Shown here one piece after another: positions 47,201 through 55,360 of a stretch of 64,000 bases of DNA. Under the pieces are notes generated by a model, which was not told the origin of the DNA, did no database searches, and saw nothing but the letters and a program-made list of their open reading frames with translations. The translations under genes and the position numbers were made by a program. Origin of the DNA: Polaribacter reichenbachii (GTDB lineage: Bacteria > Bacteroidota > Bacteroidia > Flavobacteriales > Flavobacteriaceae). Every line of letters starts with the position of its first letter. The stretch's first letter is position 1. The DNA lies in NCBI RefSeq assembly GCF_001975665.1, contig NZ_CP019419.1, positions 310,001-374,000 of the forward strand, in the 5' to 3' direction.

Positions 47201-47311
47201 GATCCTGAAGTACAGCTTTATGATGGAGATACTTTCCAATATTATGCAGTAGACTATGGTGTATATCCTGTAAGTACATCTTATACATTATCAGTAACAT
47301 TAAAATTTTAA
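44213..47311 (+). CDS. SusC/RagA-family TonB-linked outer-membrane transporter (second copy)
   Basis: This 1032-residue transporter has a signal peptide (ending QISFAQ), the N-terminal beta-sandwich (KTVSGTVSDDSGALPGVSIL, TDFDGKYTIKANTGDVLVFS), a plug with LQGKVAGVTVTN, LVIVDGVIVENG and ASALYGSRAGNGVIVITTKK, and a large barrel ending SVTLKF. Its first 110 residues closely resemble those of the first SusC, but the plug and barrel differ strongly, so the pairs are old paralogues rather than a fresh duplication. The order SusC-SusD-lipoprotein makes a three-gene unit ended by a terminator at 49528. Confidence 0.93.
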   Translation: MKTKFNGILTLFLALVVQISFAQEKTVSGTVSDDSGALPGVSILIKGTNKGTDTDFDGKYTIKANTGDVLVFSYLGYESVEKTVGSKSTINVTLTEGGEILDEIVITGVAGATSRKKLSVTVNKISEKDLENIPTTSAANALQGKVAGVTVTNFGQPGQGATIQLRGATNIFGSQSPLVIVDGVIVENGLQDINSDDIASYEVVKGASASALYGSRAGNGVIVITTKKGKVGKMQVTLKSEVGISKLNSFIELNNSHHYQLASDWQSAQGVYTKYAGVTYPSNYNGSNYQNVSGARLEEDDRIADNPYGVYYNNQDQFFDSGINKNLYASVSTATESSNLFLSIEKNNVAGILKNTGGYERNGVRLNGEFKVNEWLKISSRNHFVRSFDNTPGGGTGVFFAVSVMDPDVNLNAPNPDGQPYLYAPNTWASTVTNPLYPLYANPENRNDVKFSSALLTNIKFTDWLNLDVEYAIESVDSRFKDYTPTTTYTGGGTRADLFATYSTGNYYTDSYRNTSQKLQTTLNFRENFGEDLTLTGKLSYLLENSDYEWNSAQGINAVAGGRTISLDNYTDTFISSNEENAVTNNYFAILGIDYKDRYIFDGMYRIDQSSLFGENHRTNDYFRASAAYRISKDVDIPGIQELKVHAAYGTAGQRPQYDWQYTRRNISNGIPSTSQTVGNPDLRPSTTTEKEFGLNVDFLDRFSFEGVYSNAKTEDQFMLVDLFAPSSAGSDQFQNIGTVEFNTIELVLDAKIINTADFKWNTGVVFSTTTNEVTQLNISPRIEGPTDGEIFRLEEGVEFGTMYGRDFVRSLDQMATQLPTGMAISDYVVNADGVVVEASTIGTVYESAILKENADGSTWVGDVGNSTADFNIGLRNTISYKGFDFYMLWDWKQGGDLYNRNGQWLTRDNRHAMIDQSGKAAGEQKTVNYYQSLYDVNQNNGFWVEDASFVKLREASIFYTLDSDKLKNVANGFFNSLRIGLTGNNLLTFTDYSGWDPEVQLYDGDTFQYYAVDYGVYPVSTSYTLSVTLKF

Positions 47312-47323
47312 ATTTTTAGAAAA

Positions 47324-48781
47324 ATGAAAAAAATAAATTTATATATAATGCTAGTTTTCACAATTGTTTTTGCAAGTTGTGAAGATTTAAGCACAGACGT
47401 AGCAGTTGATTATACAGAAAATCCTACTTCTGAAGAACTAGCTACTTACGTAGCTGCAAATACCTTTTTTCAGAATTGGTATAATACTGTAAATTCATAC
47501 AACGGACCAGGTTTAGCCTTAGTCGGTATGGCTGATGCAGGAACTTGTTCTTGGGGTAACCAAGGAATGAGAGATACTTCTAGCGAACCAAGAGTTGCAT
47601 GGAATAATGAAACTACTTATGGTAATGCAATAGCAACTACTACTTATTTTAACTCTTTATACAATAACATTAATGATATTAATGCTTTAATGGCTAAAAC
47701 TATAGCTGATGGTGATTTTCCAGATGACCCCTCACCTAGAAGAACAGAATCTATAACAAGATTTTCTCAAGCAGCAACTATGGGTGCTGTAGCTTTAGTT
47801 TTTGATCAAGTATGGTTAAAAGATGAAACAGGACCTTTAAACGAAGGGGAGTCTGTAACTCCACAAGAAGCATTAACTTATTGCCTAGAAAAAATAGACT
47901 TAGCAATTGCAATTGCTGAAAGTAATAGTTTTGAAATTACTAGTACATTTATAAACGGGCAAACTTTAACTAGTGCTCAATGGGCACAATTTTTAAACAC
48001 TTTTGCTGCGAGATTAATGGTAAATATGCCAAGAAATGCAACACAAAGAGCTGCTGTAGATTGGGCTAAAGTACTATCTTACACTAACAAAGGGTTAACT
48101 TATGATTTAAACGTTGCTTCTGATGGTTGGAATACTTGGTATACAGAATGGGTTTACTATCAAATTTATCCAGGTTGGGGTAGAACTGACATGAGAGTTA
48201 TTAATATGTTAGACCCTAATACACCTGATTATTTTACTGAAGCTTCAGGCGTTTACCCAGAAAGTTCAAGTGATGATAGTAGATTAGCTTCAGATTTTGA
48301 ATATTTAACAAGTCAAGATTTTATTGCTTCAAGAGGGGTTTACCACTACTCTACTTATAGACATTCAAGATTTGACGCTCAAGCACATGGATCTACCTGG
48401 ACAGGTGCAACACCAGAAATGTTAAAAGCAGAAAATGACTTATATAAAGCAGAAGCTCAATTAAGAACAGGTGATTTAGCTGGTGCAGCAGCCACAATTA
48501 ACGCAGGTAGCAGATCTTTAAGAGGTAATTTACCTGCTATTGGAGCAACTGCAACTGAAATAGAAGATGCAATACACTATGAAAGAATTATTGAATTAAT
48601 GAATTCTGGTATGGGATTAGCATTCTTCGAAATGAGAGGTAAAGATTTATTACAAGCTGGTACTCCATTACATTTCCCTGTTCCTGGTGAAGTATTACAA
48701 TCTGGAGGTTTCGAAATATACACATTTGGAGGAACTACAGGTGTAGCTGGTGAAGATTATTCAACTGGTGGTTGGAGATAA
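47324..48781 (+). CDS. SusD/RagB-family surface lipoprotein (second copy)
   Basis: This 485-residue lipoprotein (lipobox VFASC, about Cys19) shows SusD features: TYFNSLYNNINDINALMAK, TRFSQAATMGAVALVFDQVW, AQWAQFLNTFAARLMVNMPR and the C-terminal YKAEAQLRTGDLAGAAATIN and YERIIELMNSGMGLAFFEMR region with TPR-like helices. It shares little direct identity by eye with the first SusD. It would bind substrate at the surface for the SusC encoded 13 bp upstream. Confidence 0.9.
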   Translation: MKKINLYIMLVFTIVFASCEDLSTDVAVDYTENPTSEELATYVAANTFFQNWYNTVNSYNGPGLALVGMADAGTCSWGNQGMRDTSSEPRVAWNNETTYGNAIATTTYFNSLYNNINDINALMAKTIADGDFPDDPSPRRTESITRFSQAATMGAVALVFDQVWLKDETGPLNEGESVTPQEALTYCLEKIDLAIAIAESNSFEITSTFINGQTLTSAQWAQFLNTFAARLMVNMPRNATQRAAVDWAKVLSYTNKGLTYDLNVASDGWNTWYTEWVYYQIYPGWGRTDMRVINMLDPNTPDYFTEASGVYPESSSDDSRLASDFEYLTSQDFIASRGVYHYSTYRHSRFDAQAHGSTWTGATPEMLKAENDLYKAEAQLRTGDLAGAAATINAGSRSLRGNLPAIGATATEIEDAIHYERIIELMNSGMGLAFFEMRGKDLLQAGTPLHFPVPGEVLQSGGFEIYTFGGTTGVAGEDYSTGGWR

Positions 48782-48805
48782 TAAAATAAATAAAATATAT
48801 AAATT

Positions 48806-49501
48806 ATGAAGATTAATAAATTTTTAAATATAAAATCATTAGCAATTTTAGCATTAAGTTTAGTTATGTTAGTTGCTTGTAATGATGACGATGACTTGGG
48901 AACTGATGCTGACAAAATAGTTGCAAAAATATTTGACTTTACTGGACCTACACTAGTAAATTTAGATGAAGTTATAGAATTTTCTGTATCACCAAGATCT
49001 GGATCGACTTTTGTATGGGAAGTTACTGGTGCAGAAATGCAAGTTATTGAAGGTGCTACACACAAAATTAATGTGAACTATAACCAAATTGGTTTGGCAA
49101 CAATTTCTGTTTATGAAGTAACAATAAATGGTAAAACCTCTGAAACTTCTACTCAAAATGTTGATGTTTTACAACTATGTGATTGGAGTGTAGAAATGAA
49201 CGATACTTATAAAGATAATTGGAATGGAGCTGAATTACAAATTACTTTTGATGGAGCTGTTGATTTACCACCAGTTGTAATGGCTTTAACTAATGATGAT
49301 GCTGGTTATAAATTAGAGAATTTTTCAGCACCTGTCGGTTATGAGATGACAGTAACATTTGTGTCTGGAGATTATGATAATGAAATATATTATACGATAT
49401 TTGATGGTTCTGGAAATGAAGTATATAGTGTAGGCGATAACACTTACACAATAACACCTCCTGCAGGTGTTATTTATACAACGACAGTAGTTTGCCCATA
49501 A
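48806..49501 (+). CDS. Putative surface lipoprotein of the second SusCD operon
   Basis: This 231-residue protein has a lipobox (LVMLVAC, Cys25) followed at once by NDDDD, an acidic stretch like the lipoprotein export signals that direct Bacteroidota lipoproteins to the cell surface. A PKD/Ig-like region (about 55-115: STFVWEVTGAEM, TISVYEVTINGKTSE) is followed by a C-terminal beta domain with the common flavobacterial pattern MNDTYKDNWNGAELQITF. It ends in a region with one cysteine (TVVCP). As third gene of the unit it may be an accessory binding protein for the SusCD pair; the ligand is unknown. Confidence 0.75.
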   Translation: MKINKFLNIKSLAILALSLVMLVACNDDDDLGTDADKIVAKIFDFTGPTLVNLDEVIEFSVSPRSGSTFVWEVTGAEMQVIEGATHKINVNYNQIGLATISVYEVTINGKTSETSTQNVDVLQLCDWSVEMNDTYKDNWNGAELQITFDGAVDLPPVVMALTNDDAGYKLENFSAPVGYEMTVTFVSGDYDNEIYYTIFDGSGNEVYSVGDNTYTITPPAGVIYTTTVVCP

Positions 49502-49527
49502 TCTATTGTTATATTAATAATTTTAAA

Positions 49528-49555
49528 AACCACCTCAAAAAGAGGTGGTTTTTTT
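49528..49555 (+). terminator. Terminator after the second SusCD operon
   Basis: The 9-bp arms AACCACCTC (49528-49536) and GAGGTGGTT (49542-49550) enclose A5 and are followed by a T run. Confidence 0.92.
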
Positions 49556-49569
49556 ATTATATAATACCT

Positions 49570-49577
49570 TACATTTG
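49570..49577 (+). promoter_or_regulatory. -7 box (TACATTTG) of rlmB
   Basis: This exact TAnnTTTG match ends 4 nt before the rlmB ATG, so the start site would fall at or next to the A of the start codon. The box lies just after the preceding terminator. Confidence 0.6.
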
Positions 49578-49581
49578 CAAT

Positions 49582-50325
49582 ATGACTACAGAAACTACAA
49601 ACATATTTGGTATTAGAGCCATAATAGAAGCTATAGAAAGTGGCTCTACTATAAATAAAGTGTATTTACAAAAAGGTTTAAGAGGAAATCTTTATTACGA
49701 ATTAGATAAACTCATCAAACAAAATAAGATTGCAACGAGTACAGTTCCTGTTGAAAAGCTTAATCGTTTATCTAAAAACAGCAATCATCAAGGCGCAGTT
49801 GCACAAATTTCTCCAGTAGAATTTTATGATTTAGAAAAACTTATAGAATCTACTTTAGATAAAGGAGAAACTCCATTATTTTTATTATTAGATCAACTAT
49901 CTGATGTTCGTAACTTTGGTGCAATTATTAGAACTGCAGAATGCACAGGTGTTAATGGAATTATTATCCAAAAAAATGGTAGTGCACCAGTAAACGCAGA
50001 AACTATAAAAACTTCTGCAGGTGCCGCTTTTAAAATGCCAATTTGTAAAGTAGATCATATAAAAGATGCATTATTTCTATTACAAGCATCAGAAATTAAA
50101 ACTGTAGCAGCAACCGAAAAAACAGAAGATTCTATTTTTGATATTGATTTCAAGCAGCCCATAGCTATTGTTATGGGTTCTGAACACAGAGGTGTAAATC
50201 CGTCAATATTAAAAATGGTAGATTACAAAGCCAAACTACCTCTTTTAGGTGAAATAGCTTCTTTAAATGTATCTGTAGCTTGTGGTGCTTTCTTATACGA
50301 AACTGTAAGACAAAGATTACAATAA
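49582..50325 (+). CDS. rlmB: 23S rRNA 2'-O-methyltransferase, RlmB/TrmH type
   Basis: This 247-residue SPOUT methyltransferase shows an N-terminal L30e-like substrate-binding domain beginning NIFGIRAIIEAIESG. The knotted SpoU catalytic domain has LDQLSDVRNFGAIIRTAEC, SAPVNAETIKTSAGAAF, IVMGSEHRGV and PLLGEIASLNVSVACG. RlmB methylates G2251 of 23S rRNA in E. coli; assignment beyond SpoU family is likely but not certain. I start at ATG 49582, since an in-frame upstream start at 49492 would read through the terminator and promoter. Confidence 0.9.
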   Translation: MTTETTNIFGIRAIIEAIESGSTINKVYLQKGLRGNLYYELDKLIKQNKIATSTVPVEKLNRLSKNSNHQGAVAQISPVEFYDLEKLIESTLDKGETPLFLLLDQLSDVRNFGAIIRTAECTGVNGIIIQKNGSAPVNAETIKTSAGAAFKMPICKVDHIKDALFLLQASEIKTVAATEKTEDSIFDIDFKQPIAIVMGSEHRGVNPSILKMVDYKAKLPLLGEIASLNVSVACGAFLYETVRQRLQ

Positions 50326-50462
50326 GCAAAAAAGAGCTATTTATATATAATCATTTGCATTCGTATATTTATTTTTTAACAGCTATTTAGCGCTTAAAAT
50401 TGATTAAGTGATTGAATAAGTTGTAGTTTTATACTAGATTTTAATCTTAAAAAATAAAAATT

Positions 50463-51101
50463 ATGAGCGTTATTAGATTAGGTGATATTGCACCAAATTT
50501 TACAGCACAGTCTTCTTTAGGAGAAATAAATTTTCACGAATGGTTAGGGGATAGTTGGGGAATTTTATTTTCACACCCAGCAGATTACACACCTGTTTGT
50601 ACAACAGAATTGGGTACAGTTGCCAAATACAAATCAGAATTTGAAAAAAGAAACGTAAAAACCATTGCATTGAGTGTAGATGGAGTTTCTTCTCATCAAG
50701 GTTGGATCAAAGACATCAACGAAACACAAAACACAGAAGTAGATTTTCCTATTATAGCAGATGAAGATAAAAAAGTATCTACTTTATATGATATGATTCA
50801 TCCAAATGCAGATAATAATTTAACAGTTAGATCTGTGTTTATCATTGATCCTGATAAAAAAGTGAAGTTAATAATTGTGTACCCTGCTTCTACAGGTAGA
50901 AATTTCGAAGAATTACTAAGAGTAATTGATTCTTTACAATTAACAGCTTATCATAAAGTAGCAACACCTGCAAACTGGAAAAATGGTGAAGATTGTGTAA
51001 TTTCTCCTGCAGTAACCAATGCCCAAATTCCAGAAATGTTTCCTAAAGGACATAAAGAGGTTAAACCTTATTTAAGGATGACACCTCAACCGAATTTATA
51101 A
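50463..51101 (+). CDS. 1-Cys peroxiredoxin (Prx6-type)
   Basis: This 212-residue thioredoxin-fold peroxidase reduces peroxides in the cytoplasm. The peroxidatic cysteine is Cys46 in HPADYTPVCTTEL. The conserved arginine lies in NLTVRSVFIIDP, and the extended C-terminal domain (about 150-212) is typical of Prx6/AhpC-TSA long forms. A second cysteine (GEDCVISPA, about 173) is common in the family. It stands alone: 137 bp of AT-rich sequence with no clear TAnnTTTG box precede it, and a terminator follows. Confidence 0.92.
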   Translation: MSVIRLGDIAPNFTAQSSLGEINFHEWLGDSWGILFSHPADYTPVCTTELGTVAKYKSEFEKRNVKTIALSVDGVSSHQGWIKDINETQNTEVDFPIIADEDKKVSTLYDMIHPNADNNLTVRSVFIIDPDKKVKLIIVYPASTGRNFEELLRVIDSLQLTAYHKVATPANWKNGEDCVISPAVTNAQIPEMFPKGHKEVKPYLRMTPQPNL

Positions 51102-51107
51102 TTAATA

Positions 51108-51140
51108 AAAAAAGGGCATCTATTAAGATGTCCTTTTTTT
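51108..51140. terminator. Bidirectional terminator between peroxiredoxin and rhomboid genes
   Basis: GGGCATCT (51114-51121) pairs with AGATGTCC (51126-51133), with one G-U pair and a 4-nt loop, flanked by A and T runs on both sides. It separates two convergent genes. Confidence 0.85.
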
Positions 51141-51148
51141 TATTGCTT

Positions 51149-51829
51149 CTACTCTACTTCTGAGCTTTCGTTTTCTTCTTCTAAAACTGGCGGAACAAAA
51201 TTTCCATTTTCATCGAACATTGTATCGAATTCTGTTTCTGTAAATTGATGTTCTTTTTTTACAATTCCTTTGTTTTTAAATATAAAAGCAAATATTAATC
51301 CAACCAAAAAACTAGATAAATGTCCTTCCCAAGACATCCCTTCTTTAATTGGTAAAACATACCAAATCATACTGCCATAAAGAAAAATGATAATTAAAGA
51401 AAGTGCTACCAATCTAAAATGCTTTTTTATCATTCCACTAAAAAAAACAAAACTAAACAGCAAATAAACAATTCCGCTTGCCCCTATATGATAAGATTCT
51501 CTTGCAATACACCAAGTTAAAAATCCGGAGAAAAAACCGCCTAATAATAAAACCTTAAAAGCAACATCTTTATAAAAATAAAAAAGACTACTTAAAAGCA
51601 CAAATAAAGGAATCGAATTATTAAAAAGATGACTAGTATTACTATGGATGAAATGCGTAAAGAAAACACCTTTAAAACCGTCTAAAGTTCTAGGAAATAC
51701 TCCATATTTATTAAAGTTGAAATCAAATTGTATTTCTATCCAATAAATAACCCAAATTGAAACTACAAATACAATTGGTACTATAAAAATTGATTTCGAT
51801 ATTTTAAGTTGATTCTCTTCATTCATCAA
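51149..51829 (-). CDS. Rhomboid-family intramembrane serine protease
   Basis: This 226-residue inner-membrane protein has about six helices. Catalytic serine is in HIGASGIVYLLFSF (GxSG) and the histidine in EGHLSSFLVGLIFA; the N-terminal THFIHSNTSHLFNNS region has the asparagine and histidines of the oxyanion site. An acidic cytoplasmic tail (about 195-226) follows. The substrate is unknown. It is divergent from rarA. Confidence 0.9.
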   Translation of the reverse strand: MMNEENQLKISKSIFIVPIVFVVSIWVIYWIEIQFDFNFNKYGVFPRTLDGFKGVFFTHFIHSNTSHLFNNSIPLFVLLSSLFYFYKDVAFKVLLLGGFFSGFLTWCIARESYHIGASGIVYLLFSFVFFSGMIKKHFRLVALSLIIIFLYGSMIWYVLPIKEGMSWEGHLSSFLVGLIFAFIFKNKGIVKKEHQFTETEFDTMFDENGNFVPPVLEEENESSEVE

Positions 51830-51859
51830 AATAAAAATAACAATAATCTAACCAAATAC

Positions 51860-51867
51860 TAATTTTG
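51860..51867 (+). promoter_or_regulatory. -7 box (TAATTTTG) of rarA
   Basis: This exact TAnnTTTG match lies 35 nt before the rarA ATG, in the 73-bp divergent gap with the rhomboid gene. A second near match (TATTTTTA) lies closer to the start. No -33 TTG is evident. Confidence 0.5.
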
Positions 51868-51902
51868 CAAATTCTGTCAGAAATCTTTATTATTTTTACT
51901 GA

Positions 51903-53174
51903 ATGAATGAACCTTTGGCAGAAAGAATTAGACCAAAAACGTTAGATGATTATATAAGTCAGCAGCATTTGGTTGGTAAAAACGGTGTTTTAACCAATTT
52001 AATTAAACAAGGAATTATACCTTCTTTAATTCTTTGGGGACCTCCTGGAATTGGAAAAACAACACTCGCAAATATTATTGCTAAAGAGTCTAACAGACCA
52101 TTTTACACTTTAAGCGCTATAAGTTCTGGCGTTAAAGATGTAAGAGAAGTTATAGAAAAAGCGAAAAAAAGTGGTGGATTATTTACTGCTAAAAATCCTA
52201 TTTTATTTATTGATGAAATACATAGATTTAGTAAATCTCAACAAGATTCACTTTTAGGAGCTGTAGAAAAAGGTTGGGTTACTTTAATTGGTGCAACCAC
52301 AGAAAACCCAAGTTTTGAAGTAATCCCTGCCCTACTTTCACGTTGTCAAGTTTATATTTTAAATTCTTTTGATAAAAATGATTTGGTTGCTTTATTGCAT
52401 AGAGCAATAGAAAAAGACACACTTTTATCGACCAAAAAAATTACACTTAAAGAAACTGATGCTCTTTTACAAGTTTCTGGTGGTGATGCCAGAAAACTAT
52501 TAAATATTTTTGAACTGCTAGTTTCTAGTGATGAGGAAATTGAAATTACAAACGAATTAGTTTTAGAAAAAATTCAGAAAAACACAGTTAGATATGATAA
52601 AACTGGTGAGCAACATTATGATATTATTTCTGCATTTATAAAATCGATAAGAGGTAGTGATCCTAATGGTGCTCTTTATTGGTTGGCAAGAATGATTGAA
52701 GGTGGTGAAGATGTAAAATTTATAGCAAGAAGATTACTTATTTCCGCATCCGAAGATATTGGTAATGCTAACCCAACTGCATTAATTTTAGCAACAAATA
52801 CGTTTCAGGCGGTTTCTGTAATTGGTAATCCTGAATCTAGAATAATTCTGAGTCAGTGTGCAGTTTATTTGGCAAATTCACCAAAAAGTAATGCATCTTA
52901 TCTTGCAATAGATCATGCTTTAAATTTGGTAAAAAATACAGGTGATTTATCTATCCCTCTACATTTAAGAAATGCGCCAACTAAGTTAATGAAGGATTTG
53001 GATTATGGTAAAAACTATAAATATTCGCACGATTATCCAAATAACTTTGTAGCTCAAGAATTTTTACCTGATGAAATTTCTGGAACAAAAATTTACGAAC
53101 CAGGTAACAATTCTAGAGAAAATCAGTTTCGAGAAACTTTAAAAAATAGATGGAAAACTAAATATAATTATTAG
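51903..53174 (+). CDS. rarA: Replication-associated recombination protein A (RarA/MgsA AAA ATPase)
   Basis: This 423-residue DNA-associated ATPase, related to clamp loaders, acts at stalled replication forks. It shows [20 protein letters not shown], Walker [10 protein letters not shown] (about 44-52), Walker [16 protein letters not shown], sensor [20 protein letters not shown] and the C-terminal MgsA domain with [20 protein letters not shown]. The length is typical. Its stop codon overlaps that of the convergent envelope gene by 3 nt. Confidence 0.95.
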   Translation: MNEPLAERIRPKTLDDYISQQHLVGKNGVLTNLIKQGIIPSLILWGPPGIGKTTLANIIAKESNRPFYTLSAISSGVKDVREVIEKAKKSGGLFTAKNPILFIDEIHRFSKSQQDSLLGAVEKGWVTLIGATTENPSFEVIPALLSRCQVYILNSFDKNDLVALLHRAIEKDTLLSTKKITLKETDALLQVSGGDARKLLNIFELLVSSDEEIEITNELVLEKIQKNTVRYDKTGEQHYDIISAFIKSIRGSDPNGALYWLARMIEGGEDVKFIARRLLISASEDIGNANPTALILATNTFQAVSVIGNPESRIILSQCAVYLANSPKSNASYLAIDHALNLVKNTGDLSIPLHLRNAPTKLMKDLDYGKNYKYSHDYPNNFVAQEFLPDEISGTKIYEPGNNSRENQFRETLKNRWKTKYNY

Positions 53175-53983
53175 AATTTAACCAAGTATTCCTCTTTAAC
53201 TAATTGATCGTTTTTATAATATTCAGCTACCCAATTATTGCCTTTTTTAGTAAGTGTACCGTCTTTACCTTTAATGATAAAAACATCACTTTTATTGGTT
53301 TTTAAGATGATAAAAACAACTTCTGGTTTCATATTAACCAATTGAAATCCGTTGTTTTTTGGTTGCGCGTATAATACTGGAGCTGGTTTTGAAGCTTTTA
53401 CAACTTCTGGTTTCGCTGGTTTTTCAACTTTAATTGTTTTTTCTACCTTAGGTGTTTTTACAACTTTAGGAACAACTTTTACTGTCTTTGATCCTTCTTT
53501 TACAGGATGATGAGCTGGTTGATTAACTTTAGGAGATAATACCAAATCTTGATTATACGTGTATTCAAAATCTTCCATAGTTTCATAAGCCTTTCTTATG
53601 GCATCTTGATGACTTTTTTTGAATTCCTTTAGCTTACTTCTACCAACCTGAGATTCATAAACCACTTTATTTGTACAATCTTTAATTTCTATATAACTTT
53701 TTGTAGAAAGCATATTAGAAGCATCTTTAACGGTTGCAAACAATGCCAAACATCTATCTTTACTAATTTCTGTAGGAATTGTCTCATTACTTAAAAACAC
53801 CTTAAACCCTTTTTTCTTCAATAAGAATTTGGTTAATGAACTGGTTTGATATTGATCTACTCCTTTTAAATTTTCGAACTTTACATCAACAATAATATAT
53901 TGATATTTGTCAAAATTATAATCTTGACTATAAATAGAAATACTTATAAATAAAAGAACCGTAAAGCTTATTTTTTTTATCAT
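53171..53983 (-). CDS. Secreted Lys/Pro-rich protein of unknown function
   Basis: This 270-residue protein has a signal peptide (ending SIYSQ), then a globular N-terminal domain (about 22-135) with YQTSSLTKFLLKKKGFKVFL and DRCLALFATV, seen in other flavobacterial hypothetical proteins as I recall. A low-complexity linker rich in Lys, Pro and Val (about 150-205) follows, then a C-terminal domain (about 210-270) with INGKDG/TKKGNNWVAEYY-like strands. The linker could span the periplasm or bind peptidoglycan. It is the third gene of a unit with an outer-membrane barrel and a lipoprotein. No catalytic motif is recognisable. Confidence 0.65.
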   Translation of the reverse strand: MIKKISFTVLLFISISIYSQDYNFDKYQYIIVDVKFENLKGVDQYQTSSLTKFLLKKKGFKVFLSNETIPTEISKDRCLALFATVKDASNMLSTKSYIEIKDCTNKVVYESQVGRSKLKEFKKSHQDAIRKAYETMEDFEYTYNQDLVLSPKVNQPAHHPVKEGSKTVKVVPKVVKTPKVEKTIKVEKPAKPEVVKASKPAPVLYAQPKNNGFQLVNMKPEVVFIILKTNKSDVFIIKGKDGTLTKKGNNWVAEYYKNDQLVKEEYLVKF

Positions 53984-53985
53984 TT

Positions 53986-55359
53986 TTAATTAAATATTAA
54001 ATTTATACCTAGTTGTAAAGATACACTATTTGCTGATGAGAGGTTTTTGTAAGACAAAATATTATCGAACATTCCATAAAAATTAACTTTACCAAATTGC
54101 ATAGAAAGACCTGCACCAAGATTGGCAAAAGAAATATCATCTATAGTATATGTAAATTTAGTATGTATTTTATTTGATAAAGATTTTTCATAAAAAGCTG
54201 TAAGTGCCAACTGTGGTCTTAGAGGTCTAAAAACACTAAAAAGCTGTACCCCTATTGCATCAGTATAAAAATCTTTGTAACGATTATCATAACAAACCTT
54301 ACTCCTTTTTTCACCAAAACTGTATTTTACAGCTGCATTTATTTTAGTTGGTCTCCAAGAAATATAGGTTTCTTGATTATCTTCTCTTGGTAATTCTTCA
54401 TCAAAACGTTCATCAATTTCATTCCAGTAATTGATGTTATCTTCACCAAAAAGAAAGTTTATCCCTTCAAAAACAAAATCGCCATTAACAATTGTGGTTT
54501 TTACATTTTTAGAATGAGATATAAATCCTACATCTAGAATACTACCAGAAAACTCTAGTTGTGGAGAAACCCTATAAGTAAAACCAGCATCGAAACCCAA
54601 ACCTAAATTACCAGCTAAAAAAGTGTTTTTCACATATTCAGCTGCATCTCTATTGTATTTATTTGTTTCTGCATTTACAAGACCAGAAGTTCTAAAATTA
54701 GCATTTAAATTATTAAAATAATGCGTGTATAAATTATTTTCTCCTTCTATTGTGGTAAAGGTTCCTGTATTGTTATTTGATTCTACATTTAATGCTGATG
54801 AATAAATTTTAAATCTACCACCAATCGTTAATTTTTCGTCTATTTTTTTTGATACTCCAAAGTGCAAAACTCCCAAAACATCTAATTTGTAGCGAATTTT
54901 CGATACACTAAAACTTCGATTTAAATGTGCACTATTACCTTCGCTATAAAGATCGTACACATCTTTTGCAAAATACCCAATACCATCAACCTCTTCGTAA
55001 AAACCAAAACTGAAATTTATTTTATCATTTAAACGATAACCACCACTAAAAACCTCTATTTGTGTGTTTATTTTTACAAAATCTTCTGTGGATAATTTGC
55101 TAAAAGCTGCCGAAATTTTATCATTTATGTCTATATTATCTTTAGCAAATAAATCTGTTAATACTAAGCCTGTAGAACCAACATCCGTAGAAAAACCAGA
55201 TAATAAAGGAATACCAACATAAAACTTATAATTGGTTTCTGCGGCAGGATTTAATAATTGTGTTTGGGGCAATTCTGCAAAATTGTATAAAATCTGTCTA
55301 TTTTGGGCAACAGTTTTTTGTAACCAAACAATAAATAAAAGGAATATAATTTTCTTCAT
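53986..55359 (-). CDS. DUF5723-family outer-membrane beta-barrel protein
   Basis: This 457-residue protein has a signal peptide (ending KTVAQ) and the DUF5723 start LPQTQLLNPAAETNYKFYVG, typical of Bacteroidota envelope proteins related in style to PorP/SprF and PorV. Alternating hydrophobic strands (KINFSFGFYEE, LTIGGRFKIYS, LEFSGSILDVGFIS) run to a C-terminal beta signal LQLGINLIFN. Function is unknown; a surface or secretion-associated role is inferred. It starts 1 nt after the upstream lipoprotein gene ends. Confidence 0.82.
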   Translation of the reverse strand: MKKIIFLLFIVWLQKTVAQNRQILYNFAELPQTQLLNPAAETNYKFYVGIPLLSGFSTDVGSTGLVLTDLFAKDNIDINDKISAAFSKLSTEDFVKINTQIEVFSGGYRLNDKINFSFGFYEEVDGIGYFAKDVYDLYSEGNSAHLNRSFSVSKIRYKLDVLGVLHFGVSKKIDEKLTIGGRFKIYSSALNVESNNNTGTFTTIEGENNLYTHYFNNLNANFRTSGLVNAETNKYNRDAAEYVKNTFLAGNLGLGFDAGFTYRVSPQLEFSGSILDVGFISHSKNVKTTIVNGDFVFEGINFLFGEDNINYWNEIDERFDEELPREDNQETYISWRPTKINAAVKYSFGEKRSKVCYDNRYKDFYTDAIGVQLFSVFRPLRPQLALTAFYEKSLSNKIHTKFTYTIDDISFANLGAGLSMQFGKVNFYGMFDNILSYKNLSSANSVSLQLGINLIFN

Positions 55360-55360
55360 A

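Noticed and set aside
49492-49581. Extension of rlmB upstream to 49492
   Set aside because: It would translate the SusCD-operon terminator and the TACATTTG box; ATG 49582 starts the conserved domain.
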